A stretch of 64,000 bases of DNA from Calvatia gigantea (GCA_025093985.1 JACAAK010000003.1:3968001-4032000); one strand, 5' to 3'. Shown: positions 24,749 through 37,017, numbered from the stretch's first letter. A program made the numbers and translations. Notes: generated by a model from the letters alone, not told the origin.

Positions 24749-26045
24749 AAGAAGTGAGAGACCGAAGAAAAGAAGAAGAAGTAAAGGAGGCAGGGTGGAG
24801 AGTTAAAAAGAGAAAGAGCAGAAAGCGGAGGTGACGGCCACAGGCCAACCTTTTTGGCAGGAAACACTTCAAGAAATGGTTATGATAGATGTCATCATTT
24901 CTGGAGTGTTAGTTGCTCCCACCCAACAAACGGATAGAGTAGATGCTTGACTGTTGTGTGGAACTGTTGGAAAGGCTGTGTTGGTATCCAATGAGAAGCA
25001 ACCATCCTGAAATATCTCCTTGACAACAAATGTATAAGTTCAGGCTCAACCCGGCTGTGGAGCTCACACTTAAGCCGGTAAGAAGAACAAGAGACCTAGA
25101 GAATGGCGACCTCATGCATACGGGCAGCGGTGCGGTGAAAAGTTTTCACTTGGTGGGCGGCGATGAGCACCACGGCTGGCATGTGAATGGGTTTTGCCAG
25201 GTAGGCGTTTGGCTAATTTGGACCTGATATGTAAGGAAATCAGGGTGATGAGCATGCCTGTGAATCAATGATACCCATGGAAACTCGAAGCGTGATGCAG
25301 TGACATCGAGTGGGGGGGCGATGTGATGACCCGTACACATCTTGATCTATATCGTTGAGATAGCGCCATTTGAATAAAGGAGTACCCTCTAGCCATACGA
25401 GGAAGAAGGGAAGTCGGAAGGAAGGGCTCGGAGGACAGGGCATGATGCATGACAGGTGGTAGCGTGGCAGTTTTGAGCGCCCAAGAGTGCAGCGGGGCAA
25501 GAGTACTGATTGGGTCAGGCAAAGGGCCGACAATAGCCAAGGAAGGTTAGGTTAAGCTTACAAACAGGCACGGGAACATCCAAAGAGAGTGGGGGAGCTT
25601 GGGGAGCAGTTACGCAGTTGTCTCGTACTTAGATTAATTCTTGCAGAAATAGCCTAGGAGCACGGAGACATTGTTAGTGACTGATGTTCCACGCAAGACG
25701 GAAGAGACACGAGTACAGTTGCAGTCATTTACACTGAAAAAAGACATACTTAGAGAGCGTCACAAGTGAAGGGATTCCAAGAGTAAAAAATATGTAAGTA
25801 CGTGGTAAGTACGTATGATGTTGCAGCGGACATCGTAGCCGGCGGACTTTCGGAAAAAAGTGAGGATATCTGCGAGTGGAATCTGCCGATCTGAGAGACC
25901 AAATAAAGTTGCGCCTTGGTTATCTCTCACGTGGTATATAATCTCCCACGGAGGATGTAATACATAGAACGTTCCTGTACAAGTCCTGTATTTTATGCCG
26001 TTCTCGTATCTCAACTAGCATCTCTTCCCGCAGAGCCCTGCAACC
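24749..26045. other. Intergenic, no gene seen
   Basis: Holds the C/T-rich leader of gene E (24749-24870) and the promoter of the G-alpha gene. Short frames occur, including one with a hydrophobic start at 24872, but none joins to conserved coding sequence. Confidence 0.5.
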
Positions 26046-28570
26046 ATGGCCAAGGCGAAAAACGTCCAGCCCCGTCCCCGCACTCTCTCAGATCCTCTCG
26101 CTGCTGCACTTCTCCCTCCTCCAAACGAGTCTCCAGAGGAACGCACTCGCCGTCTCCAGGCTGAAACCGACGCAAAACGTAACAGCGAAAGAATAGATGA
26201 GCTACTCCAGCTGGAAAGGATGGAGAAGAAGAAGGCTCGTCCAGAGGTTAATGTGCTCCTCCTTGGGCAGTCAGAGTCGGGCAAGAGCACCACGCTTAAA
26301 CGTGAGTCCTTCCTTCCTTCCACTGGATGTGCAGTTGTCGTTGTCCAGTCTTGCCCCGGCTTGGGTTGGCTGCTGCCCGTGCATGCACCGCTTGTCATTA
26401 CTCTGTGTGGGTCTTCTTACGTCAAGCTCCATTTAGAAGTCATTGTGAGTCTTCATTGCTGTATTTATCCACAGTGTCGCTCACAAGGTTACGGAGAAGC
26501 ACTGCTACCAGGCAGTGTTACATGGATTTTTAGGCTTCTCTACCCATCCTCTCCGTGAACACAGCACTTCTTGCATCACTTGACCTGTACATTTAGAATG
26601 CTTTCGAAGACAACAACTGACAGCTCCTTGCAGAATTTCAGCTTCTATACTCGCCTGCAACTTTCCACTCGGAGCGAATTGCGTGGCGGGCAGTAATATA
26701 CCTAAATCTGGTCAGGTCTGTCAGAAGGTATGAGCATCCATGCTTTCCCGCAATGTCAATTCCATTGATTCCCGTATCCAGGATTCTAGAAGCACTTGCC
26801 CCTGAATCAGATGCGCTCGATGACCATGACGATTTGGACTCCGCGGGAGCGGGAGCAGATATCATTATTTCATCCAACGGACGGCCAGCCTCAGCCATAC
26901 TGGGCACTCAAGTTACTAGATATGAGGAATATCGCAGACGTTTGGCGCCCCTCGTCGAACTCGAGGATCGCCTCACTCGCTTACTGGCATCTCCTGGCGA
27001 GGACGAGCCGACGCATCTTGCTCCACCACGTCCCAGCTGGGAGAACGCCCGAAATTACTATAACAACGGGAATGTGTCCAACGGATTCGCTGGCCGACCC
27101 ACGCCGACAATCGCCCCATCGTCCAGGCAGATGTACCATATGCCGCGATCTATGTCAACTGGTGGCCATGATTCACGGTCGAGGGAGGTAGCTGTTCGAC
27201 CGGAGGAGTGGAAGCGGACCTTCCAAATCAAGCTTGGATACAAATCGAAAAGTCCAAAGACACCAAGGTCTGGAGAGATCGAAGGGTGGTGGGAAGATCC
27301 GGATGACCCAGTTCATGCCCTCCAACCATCCGCCAAGGCAATGCAGGAGTTGTGGGCAGATCCGGAAGTAAGGCAAAGACTGGAGGAGAAGCGACTGCGA
27401 TTGGAGGAAAGTAGCGGATTGTGAGTCGCTTCTTAATTTTATTTTAACCAAAAGTGTTCACCTTCTGGCAGCTATCTCAACGAAATTTCGCGGATAACGG
27501 CAAAGAAGTACATCCCAACTGATGGTATTTTTGTTCTTTCCACCTCGGCCGCGACATTCCCATCTGACATAAAGGTGCCGTTCGTTAGCCGATGTTCTCA
27601 AGGCACGATTAAAGACGACGGGGGTCGTGGACCATACTTTTATGATCAACGCCGGGTCTTCTAAGGGTGTCCAGTGGCGCATATACGATGTTGGAGGTGC
27701 CAGAGGCCAGCGACAGGCTTGGGCTCCGTATTTCGACGATGGTAAATCTTACTCCATTTACCTTGATGCCCGTCCACTCGACTGACGTTATCTCGTTCCC
27801 ATGAAGTCAACGCCATCATTTTCCTCGCGCCCATCTCGGCCTTTGACCAGGTATTTTTCCACCCCATCATCTAAACTTAGGCTGTCCTCACTTTTGACTT
27901 CCCCTTGTGTAGGTACTCGCTGAGGTATGTAGGGTTCACCGATGCGTTCGTACCAGTGCTGACAAAAATCTAGGACCCCCGTATCAACCGCTTGGAAGAC
28001 TCACTAGTATTGTGGAAGTCCCTGGTGTCGAATCCCTTATTGGCTAGAGTGAACATCGTACTATTTTTGAACAAGTGTGACTTACTCCAGGTGGGCAGTT
28101 TTTTACTTCTCCTGGTCAGGTGCCTAACCGCTTCGCACCTCCGAATAGGCTAAACTGGAGGCTGGTGTTCGTCTCAATCAGCATATGTTCACGTATGGTG
28201 ATCGACCGAACGACTACGAATCTGTGTCTAGATGTGCGTAACTTGTTTCACCAAGGCACTGGTACTCTAAACTTATCCCCCTTCAGATTTTTACAACAAG
28301 TTCGGAGCTCTTCACATGGCATACACCCCGAATAAGGAAAGAGGGCTCAATAGTGAGTCAGGTTAGCATCTCAAGTCCTGAGACAGTTCGCTAAAGATAT
28401 TCTGGTCTAGTCCATTTCACTGCAGTCACGGATACGAGAAGAACGGCTACTATTATAGCATCTGGTATGTTTTTAAGGACATTTCTACCGAACAAGGATT
28501 TAATCAATGGGTTCCCCCAGTTCGGGACATAATCATCAAAGCCAATCTCCGGACGATGCGACTCGTATGA
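26046..28570 (+). CDS. Divergent heterotrimeric G protein alpha subunit
   Basis: GTP-binding signal transducer at the plasma membrane, of the divergent type expanded in mushrooms. Twelve exons fit: 26046-26301, 26634-26727, 26782-27420, 27472-27524, 27599-27741, 27808-27850, 27913-27924, 27974-28090, 28149-28233, 28287-28352, 28411-28464 and 28521-28570. Visible motifs are the P-loop GQSESGKST (usually GAGESGKST), switch I ARLKTTGVV with the catalytic Arg, switch II DVGGARGQRQAW, FLNKCD (guanine base contact), and TAVTDTR near the end. The switch II Gln of DVGGQ is replaced by Ala, so GTP hydrolysis may be impaired. The N-terminus (MAKAKNVQ) lacks the MGxxxS myristoylation signal, and there is no C-terminal Cys. 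The helical domain is enlarged by exon 3 (213 codons, Ser/Pro-rich insert). Exon 7 is only 12 nt. Confidence 0.85.
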
Positions 28571-29313
28571 CGAGGCTCTGTCCGATATCTATCGCTCTTC
28601 CCTTCTCAAAACCCCACGACTATTTTCAACCTACACCGCCCCTATGCAACGCCCCCCATCCAAAATTCTTTCCTATCCCACCTGTCCGACCATCTCGACA
28701 TTTTGGTCTTCTCTTCTTTCCCCTGCTCCATCAATCTGAGATTGGTTTGTTCGCCACGCGTATCATACACTTTGACATTCACCATGTTCTTACCAGCCTG
28801 ACACAGTCGCTTTACCACTGTTGTGTTGCTATCCCTTTCTCCTTTCCCGCAACATTTTAACCCAACCTGTTCTCAATATTTCTCACATACTTTACCAGTC
28901 ACCCCCATTCACGTGTTAATTTCCAAACGTAATGCTCTGTCGCCACCTGTCTGTACTGTAGTTGCTTTGCTCGTTGCTGAGATTTCTGGATGTAGCAAAT
29001 GGGTAGATAATAACGCAAAGAAATTCATGTTCTGAGACGGAGAGCTCGAGTATCGCACGATCTAGCGCCAAGCAATGGCTTTAGGAGTCAAAATATCATC
29101 AGATTGGTTATTTGCAACCAGTTCCGGCCGGTGGACCTCAGTTTAAAGGCGTCCCTGAACCTTGATCCTACTATACCCATACCACAGTCTCACCTTGCAA
29201 CAGAAAGAAACAGGACCATTGATTTCGGATGTTTGCGACAAGCGTAGGACGGGCAATACGAGCCGGCGGCCAGCCATCAAAGAGAATTGGATCGATAACA
29301 AAACGCAGCGGAT
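28571..29313. other. Intergenic, no gene seen
   Basis: Pyrimidine-rich 3' flank of the G-alpha gene followed by the promoter of the RidA gene. No supported frame. Confidence 0.5.
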
Positions 29314-29331
29314 TTGGATGTTCAAGTGACC

Positions 29332-30266
29332 ATGCTGTTAGGAGGTTCCCGGGCGCGTCCTTCTGTCCTTGCTTCCACCCCAACATTGCCATCTTTCCCG
29401 AGTCAAGTTACAGCGCCCAGAAGTATGGCGACCAACGCAACTACACACCCAAGTTTGGAGATTGTTAGCACCACTCGTGCGTTATCTCTTCTCCTTGTTG
29501 TAGCCACAGCTCACTCACAGCTGTGATTTGGATCTCCTACTTGAACGCAAACCACCATTTACGCTCACTCGTTTCGCTCATCTGCTGGTATCAAATCTTG
29601 GACGAATTTTTTTTCGTGGAACTGATGTACACCCGAATGACTCAACACATTTTTCAACCGGCCCGTTGACCCACTTGGCCACGACAATCGGGGTACCACA
29701 ACGCTCCCTCAACGTTCAATCACGGAAATGATGAACGGATTGATGTTCACAACAACGTGACATTCTACAGAAGCCCCTGGAGCAATTGGTCCCTATTCCC
29801 AGGCCATCAAATTCGGCTCGCTGGTGTTCTGCTCAGGCTGTGTTCCCCTTAACCCGGAAACGATGCAAGTCGTGGAGGGTGGGATCGAAGAACAAACCCG
29901 ACAGGCTCTCAAGAACTTGAAAGCTGTTGTTGAAGCTTCTGGCTCCGAGTTGGGCAAGGTGGTCAAAACCACTGTAAGTATTTTGGGATGTATGTCAACT
30001 CTTCCTTGACGTCTTTGATTGGATAGGTCTTCTTGAAAAATATGAACGATTTTGTTGCTGTGAATGGTATTTACGCGGACTTTTTCGGGGACCATAAACC
30101 AGCGAGATCGGCCGTTGAGGTGGCACGATTGCCCAAGGACGTACTCGTTGAAGTTGAGGCGATTGCGAGGTGAGTCGCCAGCTCAACTCCACGGGATTAC
30201 AGGTTCCTTCGTGGCTGTTTGGGTGTACAGACGTACTGATCTTGGTTCCTGTATAGCTTATTTTGA
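29332..30266 (+). CDS. RidA/Mmf1-type reactive intermediate deaminase
   Basis: Hydrolyses reactive enamine/imine intermediates made by PLP-dependent enzymes. Exons 29332-29476, 29771-29973 and 30027-30169, with a short last exon (30257-30266) ending EAIASLF; without that last splice the frame stops at 30173. The core shows the family signature in order: [79 protein letters not shown] (the substrate-carboxylate Arg is in PARSAVEVA). Two in-frame starts matter. ATG at 29425 gives a cytosolic-length protein. ATG at 29332 (or 29314) adds an Arg/Ser/Pro-rich, acid-free leader ([15 protein letters not shown]) that looks like a mitochondrial presequence, as in yeast Mmf1. It lies tail-to-tail with the proteasome gene. 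Confidence 0.85.
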
Positions 30267-30442
30267 ACAAACAAACGTGGGGTAGGCGCTTTAGAGTTTA
30301 TCCGTGATCCAACTAACTTATCCTGAGGTTTTAGATATCAATGATGGCGGGAGAAGACCTTCCTTTGTTTGGTGTTCGGTGTCGGACGTGTTTCGCAACT
30401 GATGGCAACACGCAAAAGTCGATGTTCTGTGACTGACCTACT

Positions 30443-31511
30443 TTACATTTCATCAATTACTGCTTGTAGCTGTCCCTCATCTAAAATCTCAAACCCTTTA
30501 GTTTTTGTCACCTAGTTCCCAAGCAGTTAGAGCGCCATTTGCAAATGTGGGGCAAGGAAAGCAAAAGCGACTTACCTGCGCTAACTGTACGTTATGCTGA
30601 TCCAGTTTCTCCTCCATCACTTGTTTCAGTACGCGTAATGTCAATACTTGGGCTTCCTTTAATGTCATTTGCTGTCCCGAGAAAGTGATTGGTGTTGATG
30701 TTGTTAGAGAGGTGGAGAGAGTGCGCACCTTGTGCCATTTGTCTTGTAGCTCGCTCTGGGCTGCCTCGGAACCAGAGCCAATAGCTTTAGCCTCGTATCG
30801 CACGAAGGTACCCGAAGGATCGGTATGATACCTACCATCAGTCATTGGCCACGTTAATAAGTTACCACATCAACACATTGAAAAGAAGGGCCACCTACAG
30901 CTGTGGTCCAAATTCATCAATACCAGCAATCAACAATGCGACGCCGAACGGTCGACTCATCATCGCTTCTTCATCATGCACACTTTCACCAAATCGCAGC
31001 GCAAGATCACAAACAGCCTGTGTGACGCTCTCAACTTTGATACGTTCGTCATAGGTAAATGTATGGTTCTGGGCCGTCACACGGGCATGGTCAATCATCG
31101 TGCGTGCATCCGCTGTGAGACCTGACATGGCACAGCCAAGGTGGGTATCAATTTCCATGATTTTCTCGATCGAAGATGCTTCGAGGAGAGGGGATTGGAC
31201 GCGCTTCTCGACGCCAAGCACTACACCTTCGGGAGTTTTGATGCCGACTGTCGTCGAACCTAACTGTTAAACCGGAAATGTTTAAACGCAACGTCTGCAA
31301 TTGCTTTTGAGCGTACTTTAATTGCCTCGATAGCATATTCGACTGTAACAAGATGTGAGCCAAGTGACCCGCAATTAATCGGCCTGCTTACCTTGAAAGA
31401 GACGTCCCTCCGGGGAGAATGTGTTAACGCCACGATCTGACAATAAACGATGGGCTCTTTCTCCGTGCAACAATACTTTTGCTCACCGTACTCTGAGCGC
31501 GTCAAGAACAT
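30443..31511 (-). CDS. PUP2: 20S proteasome subunit alpha-5 (PUP2/PSMA5)
   Basis: Structural alpha-ring subunit of the 20S proteasome. Spliced protein begins [20 protein letters not shown] and continues [20 protein letters not shown], the alpha-type signature. It then has [30 protein letters not shown], the alpha-5 marker [39 protein letters not shown] and a final exon [15 protein letters not shown]. Introns follow GTRNGT/AG rules throughout; exon 1 is only 25 nt (31487-31511). The last exon starts after acceptor AACTAG and ends with TAA at 30443-30445. Length and order match the family and I see no defect. It shares a 304-bp divergent promoter region with the inositol phosphatase gene. Confidence 0.93.
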
Positions 31512-31815
31512 GATTGAGATAGACTAAAGAGATAGACCCTCGCTTGCGTATGCTGCTCGACGCGTGTTCATGCCGTGGGAATAAGCCAATTTACGAGTTG
31601 ATTCTACATCTAATCTTATCTCTTAAATTTGATTATCACCGTTTGACGGGTCCCATAAGTTGCCAAGAAAGGTAGCCTAGATATATTGACCGAAACGTGC
31701 ATGAAATTTACGGATTCATACAAAGCAGAGTACGTATCGTTCTCGTGGAGGTTCTAAGCGCGTATTTTGTCTTATCGATCGATAAAATCTGGTTTGTTTC
31801 GTGACTTCCACCATC
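31512..31815. promoter_or_regulatory. Divergent promoter between proteasome alpha-5 and inositol monophosphatase
   Basis: Only 304 bases separate the two start codons, so both genes must take their control signals from here. I see no proteasome control element that I can name with confidence. Confidence 0.5.
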
Positions 31816-33109
31816 ATGCCAACCCGAGAACTCTCCGCTGCTGATTTACAGAGCATCCTCCAGTTTACCACTCAGCTTGCGTACGAGGCTGGTGACCTTA
31901 TCCTTGAGGGATCGAGGGAGATACAAAAGACAGGTTCTTCCGTGGACGAGAAGCTGAATGCGGTAGACCTGGTGACCAAATATGATGTCGCTGTCGAAGA
32001 ACTAGTGAAAAAGAAGATCGGAGAGAAATATCCAGATTTCAAATTGTGAGGGGGCTGTTTTTTTATCGCCTCCATCCCCTGAACATAACAGTGTCGGCGA
32101 AGAATCTTATTCGAAGGGTGTTCGACAACCACTTACAGACGAGCCAACTTACTGTGTTGATCCAATTGGTGAAACTCACCTCATTCAAAATAACATAAAC
32201 CACTGACTTGGCTTAGATGGCACAACGAATTTTGTTCATGGTTTCCCATACGCCTGTGTCTCCTTGGGCTTAATATACAACCGCCGCCCGGTTCTTGGAG
32301 TCATCTACAATCCTTTCCTCAATCATCTGGTATGTATTACTTCCGGCCCAAGATCTCAGACCGCTGTTAACCGCGCCAAGTACTCGGGAATCAAAGGCCA
32401 AGGCTCCTATCTTACGAAAGGAATCAATTCTACACCCACCAAACTACCTCTTGCGCCTCCCCGCCCGTTGCCGAGTCTCCAAAAGGCTCTCATTGGTATC
32501 ACATATTCAACCTAATTGAGGATATGATTTGACCGTTCCCATAGGCGTTGAGTGGGGTTCCGATCGAAGAAAAAATACTATCGATTCCAAAGCGAGATCG
32601 TTCTCCCGGTTGGCAGGAGATGCGGCTGGAGGTACCGTGGGAGGGAAGAATGCCCATTCCCTCCGTTCACTCGGTAGTGCGGCCATGAATTATGCAATGG
32701 TCGCACAAGGTAGTCTTGACCTGTACTGGCACGTCTCGTTCCGGATTCAATCTACAGAAATACTGTCTCTGACTATTTATTGCAGGGAAATTGGGTGCTG
32801 GCCTTGGGATGTTTGCGCTGGCATTGTCATTGCCGAAGAGGCGGGTGGTCTCGTCACCGGCTCCAGCGATGCATTTTCGGCTACGTCTGATGGAGAAACC
32901 TTTGGGGACGTGACTGAGGATATTCTAACTGGTCGCAAATATATCGTCGTGCGAGCGATTGCCGACACACCCGTGAGTAGAATGTTTTTGTGTATCTTCT
33001 TGTTGAGGTATTCACAGGCGGCGGCAACCAGGGCGAAACCAGACAGGAGGCTCAATACAGGATCATCGAAGAATTCTATGAAACAGTGGAAGAGGTAGAG
33101 CCGATGTAA
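31816..33109 (+). CDS. Inositol monophosphatase
   Basis: Releases myo-inositol from inositol phosphates using Mg2+. After splicing, the metal-binding motifs are present: VGEESY with EE, CVDPIDGTTNFVHGFPY (DPIDGT) and EIGCWPWDVCAGIVIAEEAGG (WDxxAG). The start ATG at 31816 precedes PTRELSAADLQSIL; the upstream GTG at 31801 is not needed. Introns: 32050-32091 region, one inside DPIDGT, one 51-nt intron near 32329-32379 that improves the match (HLYSGIKGQGSYL), one before GVEWGSD, and one at 32729-32785 whose donor is GC (GCACGT). The C-terminus is unclear. Reading on in the long frame stops at 33098 with a basic tail, whereas a 35-nt intron after ADTP gives VFTGGGNQGETRQEAQYR and an acidic end at 33109. 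Confidence 0.85.
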
Positions 33110-33630
33110 TTGTATGATAGCCGGCATACTGTACTTGGATTGATATCTTGAAAACCTCCGGACTTGCTCAGGCTAAGTCAACTCAATGATGCAGAAGCAC
33201 ATCGGATAAACAGAAGAAGCGAGTGGACACCCCCATGGGGTGCCTCTGCGTGCATGGTCTTTTGTTCGCCCCCCGCCCTCTCTCCACCTTTCACAGAAAT
33301 ACTGAGTTAAAATTGTTCTCAACAGCAACCCTTCTAACTTCAGATCTGAGGAACTAAGTTCACTACACCCACGGCCCGACAACCCGGTCCGTCCACACGT
33401 CCTGCTAGCGTCAGCTGACTGGCCCTCAACCGCTTCGCTGGTGCTTCTTTCATACGACCGTTCTTCCCGCGAGAGAGGAAATTATATTTGAGAGTAGATA
33501 CTGGAGATGGGTGCCAAGGCTTCCGTGCGAAGACGTACTTCTCGTCTGCTGCCTTTCTCGCCTTTTCTTTGCCACCATCCAACAGTTGTCCCCAGGGAGC
33601 CGTTAAACAAGGTTGAGCGAAGGAATTATC
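33110..33630. other. Intergenic, promoter of the sugar transporter
   Basis: No supported frame on either strand; the sequence only links the two plus-strand genes. Confidence 0.5.
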
Positions 33631-36472
33631 ATGGCGACCTCTAGTAGCAGGGCGGTGCCTACTAATCGATATGCGATTCAATTGGCTATATTTATCGCTT
33701 TTGGTACGCCCTTGTCCAACGACCTGGACATTCTTTAGTTCACAATTGGGTCCCCGATTCGACAGGAGGTGTGTATATTTTGAGAGAAGATTCGCTGCTG
33801 TCGCGTGAGTGTCTCTATCGGGTTTTCAGGACGTTGGAAATCTAACGGAGAGGTGTTTGTAGCGAAATGAAAGGTTGTTTGAACAGGTTTCCTATTCGGT
33901 TACGACATTGGTGTTATCTCAGTGAGTGTTCTCAGCCACAGGCTTTGGGGTATCGCTGATAGGTTATATCTCTAGGGATGTTTAATTATGCCTGATTTCA
34001 TTCGACGTTTTGGAGAGCAAGATGCAAACGGAAATTTCTTCCTATCAAGCTCCAGACAGTCGATTATCACTTCCCTTCTATCTGCTGGGTAGGTCGCATC
34101 AAGTATCTCGCGTACGTAGGCATTGACCCTACCATCAACTTAGAACCTTCGTGTACGTTATTTTGCTCTAGCCTACAATGTCATGTCCACTGACAAGACC
34201 AATGCGCTATCTAGTGGCGCTCTGGGTCAAGCTTTCACCTCGGATCGCTTTGGCCGCCGTGGTTCTATCCTCATCTGGGCTGCAATTTTCACTATTGGGG
34301 TAGCAATCCAAACCGGAACCACGTTCTCTGTGCCACAAATCACGATTGGAAGGTTTATTGCCGGATTAGGTGTAGGTGCTTTATCAGGTAACCAAACGAG
34401 CATCTTTTCATTTGTGCGAAAGAAGCTAACGTGAACGTGGTGTGAACAGCGATTGTTCCATTGTACAATGGAGAGACTGCGCCAAAAGCGCTGAGAGGAA
34501 CATTGCTTGTGTTGTATCAACTACAAATCATTGTTGGGTGAGCAATCTTTTCGGTGATACGCGGAGGAGGTTCAGAACTTACTGAACAATTCACAGATTA
34601 TTCTTGAGCTACGTATTCGACCTTGCGACTCACCACTTAAACAATGCTGCATCTTGGCGTATCCCCGTCGGCCTCCAACTTCTTTGGGGTGCGATCCTCT
34701 TGTCTGGGATCTTCTTCCTACCCGAATCGCCGTACGTCCGTTAGAATATGTTGCATTTAAGTACTGTTCACGTTTAACCTCTTATTGTCGCTTTTTCTCC
34801 CTCCTAGACGTCATTTACTTGGAACTGGCAGACGTGAAGAAGCTCGCGGCGTAATTGCGGCATTAAACGGCGTGCCACCGGATGACCCACTCGTGGACGA
34901 TGTTGTCGAAGAACTAGATTTCGCCATCAAAGCAGAAAATGAAGGCGGGAAAGCGACATGGATGGAATGTTTCTCCACTCGGAATAACTTATGGAAGCGA
35001 ACTGGGAACGGCATGATGTTGCAATTTATTCAGCAGTTGAATGGTCAAAACTTCTATTGTGCGCAGGAATACTCCTGGACTCTAGACCTTGTTGCTGACG
35101 TGGTTTTGTTGTGTGGTCTTGCAGACTATTACGGGGACACGTTCTTCCAGAGTGCAGGAACCGAGTAAGCTACCGAATCCCGTGTTCTTTGCCTTGATTT
35201 CTGACTTGTTGCTTCGACTTTTTCTACTTTTATAATTGACGTTGCCGGATCTCCTTCCTTCTGGAAGACTATCACCATATGTCATCCAGGTCATTCTGGG
35301 AGCGGTCTCTGTGGTTGGTACTGTTCCTGCGCTAGTAAGCTTTTATCCCCATGTCTCCCGATTCACGTGTGGCTGATATTCTTCGTAGTACCTGATCGAA
35401 GCTTGGGGGCGGCGAAGGGTAAGCGGATGAGGCTTCCGTGCTACGAGAGAGTTGGTTAACCAAACTTATTCTTCCCCCAGTCGTTGCTTACGGGCGCACT
35501 ACTTGAGGCAGCATGTTCTATCATCGTGAGATTCCTTTTCTCACCTTGCCTATCTACCTAATGTTGGCTGGGATGACGATAGGCTGGTCTCGTCGGACAT
35601 TTCACTTTAGCACCTCCTGGTACCCCTAAAAATCTCCTCACCCACCGGAATAAACAAGGCGGTAAGCACCAAGGTCGCAAGTACTTCTCTCCGTATGGAT
35701 GTTCATATGCTCGCTTGCCACTAGGTGACACCCTCATCGCCTTTGCTGTCCTGCATGTCTTTTCCTTCGCTGTTTTCTGGGGTCCAACACCGTAAGTCGC
35801 GCCATTTTTCTCCTCTATCTTGGTCCTCTCTGAACATGTGTTATCCATCCAGGTGGGTTTATCTCGGCGAGTCTTTCCCTCTCCGTGTTCGTCCCAAAAG
35901 TATTGCTTTGGGCAGCGCCACCAACTGGTAACTATGATTTATGCTCCACTCTTCAGCAGGCAACACCAACGGAATCTCCTTAGGATCTGGAACTTCCTGC
36001 TTTCTTTCTTCGCTCCTAGGATCGCGGCTAGGTGAGTCTAACTCCGAAACCCTTTCCCCGGCAATGCACAATGTCGTCGTCATGCATCTTGTGCCACTAC
36101 TGCAGCTGTCGCGTAGCTGACGAAATACTGATACTAATCATTCACCCCCCCCCCAGGATCGGGCCTCTTATCTTGATGATTTTCTTCGGCATGTTGTTGT
36201 TCGGATACGTCTATGTCTATCTGTTTGTCCCTGAGACAAGGGGCCTTAGTCTCGAAGAGGTTAGTTCATCGCCACTCCTTGGTGCTGGTGAAGATTTCAA
36301 GGTTATTGATCATCATCGGCGTTCCGATTAGGTCGACGAGATGTATCGCTCTGGTGTCAGGCCTTGGAACTCAGAGGGATGGAAACCGCACCTTACTGAT
36401 CAATTGCACAAGAAGACTAATGGGTCTGATCTTCGGGATTCTGGTGAGAAGAAGTCAGGAGAAACGGCCTGA
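33631..36472 (+). CDS. MFS sugar transporter (hexose transporter-like)
   Basis: Twelve-helix sugar/proton symporter of the MFS sugar porter family, at the plasma membrane. Many short exons splice to the ordered family motifs: AFTSDRFGRRGSI (GRR loop 2-3), IGRFIAGLGVGALSAIVPLY, GETAPKALRGTL (PxxxRG), YVFDLATHHLNNAASWRIPV, FFLPESPRHL (PESPR), MLQFIQQLNGQNFYYYYGDT (QQxxGxNxxxYY), IEAWGRRRSLL, VFWGPTPWVYLGESFPLRVR, ATNWIWNFLLSFFAP and LFVPETRGLSLEEVDEMY (PETRG). The start is at 33631 (MATSSSRAVPTNR) and TGA at 36470-36472. The large lumenal loop is short, as in fungal hexose transporters. It stands next to secreted carbohydrate-active genes, which fits uptake of released sugars, though co-regulation is not shown. 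Confidence 0.88.
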
Positions 36473-37017
36473 GGTCGAAGGTTCTGTCACAGATCACAAT
36501 CACTATTCTTTGTACTAACCCCGTTCGCTTTTATCCACTTGCCGGCTATTGATTACTTATGATTTCTCCTTCAATGTCGCATATCTGGCCCCAGTTTTGA
36601 CAAGGATGTAATTCCGATGCAAAGGACACGGTTCCACGGAGATTGTAGCAGAAATCTGTAGCGTATAGTCAGGAAAGGAACAATCATTGTGCGAGGGGGA
36701 TTGGCAGAGCGCAGTTCTACCACCAATTTTCTACATACTCGGGTATTTTCCAATCCCACGAAGATTTGACCAAGTTAACTTACACGGCTTCGGCTCTGCC
36801 TTAACAAGAAAAAAATTGAACGAGTTCGCAAAAGATACTTTTATACAAGCGTGCGGGATCCCGACAAGAAACGCATAGTGGCAAACGGGTAAAGGCGCAA
36901 GTATCTGAAAATTGTTTAACGAGTGAACAACGAAAGCAGTACTTCTGTACGGCTACTTTTTATGAACTATCACAACTTGGGATATTCCACCTCAACAACA
37001 GGCATACGGGAAGTCAT
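36473..37017. other. Intergenic between convergent genes
   Basis: 3' flanks of the transporter and of the large secreted protein; no supported frame. Confidence 0.5.

Noticed and set aside
24690..24872. Signal-peptide-like start (MKCFLPKRL...FLLFLFLTLHPASF) for gene E
   Set aside because: It translates a C/T-rich leader, and its frame does not connect to the next exons, whereas MAPSASRK at 24748 gives matching phases through all eight exons.
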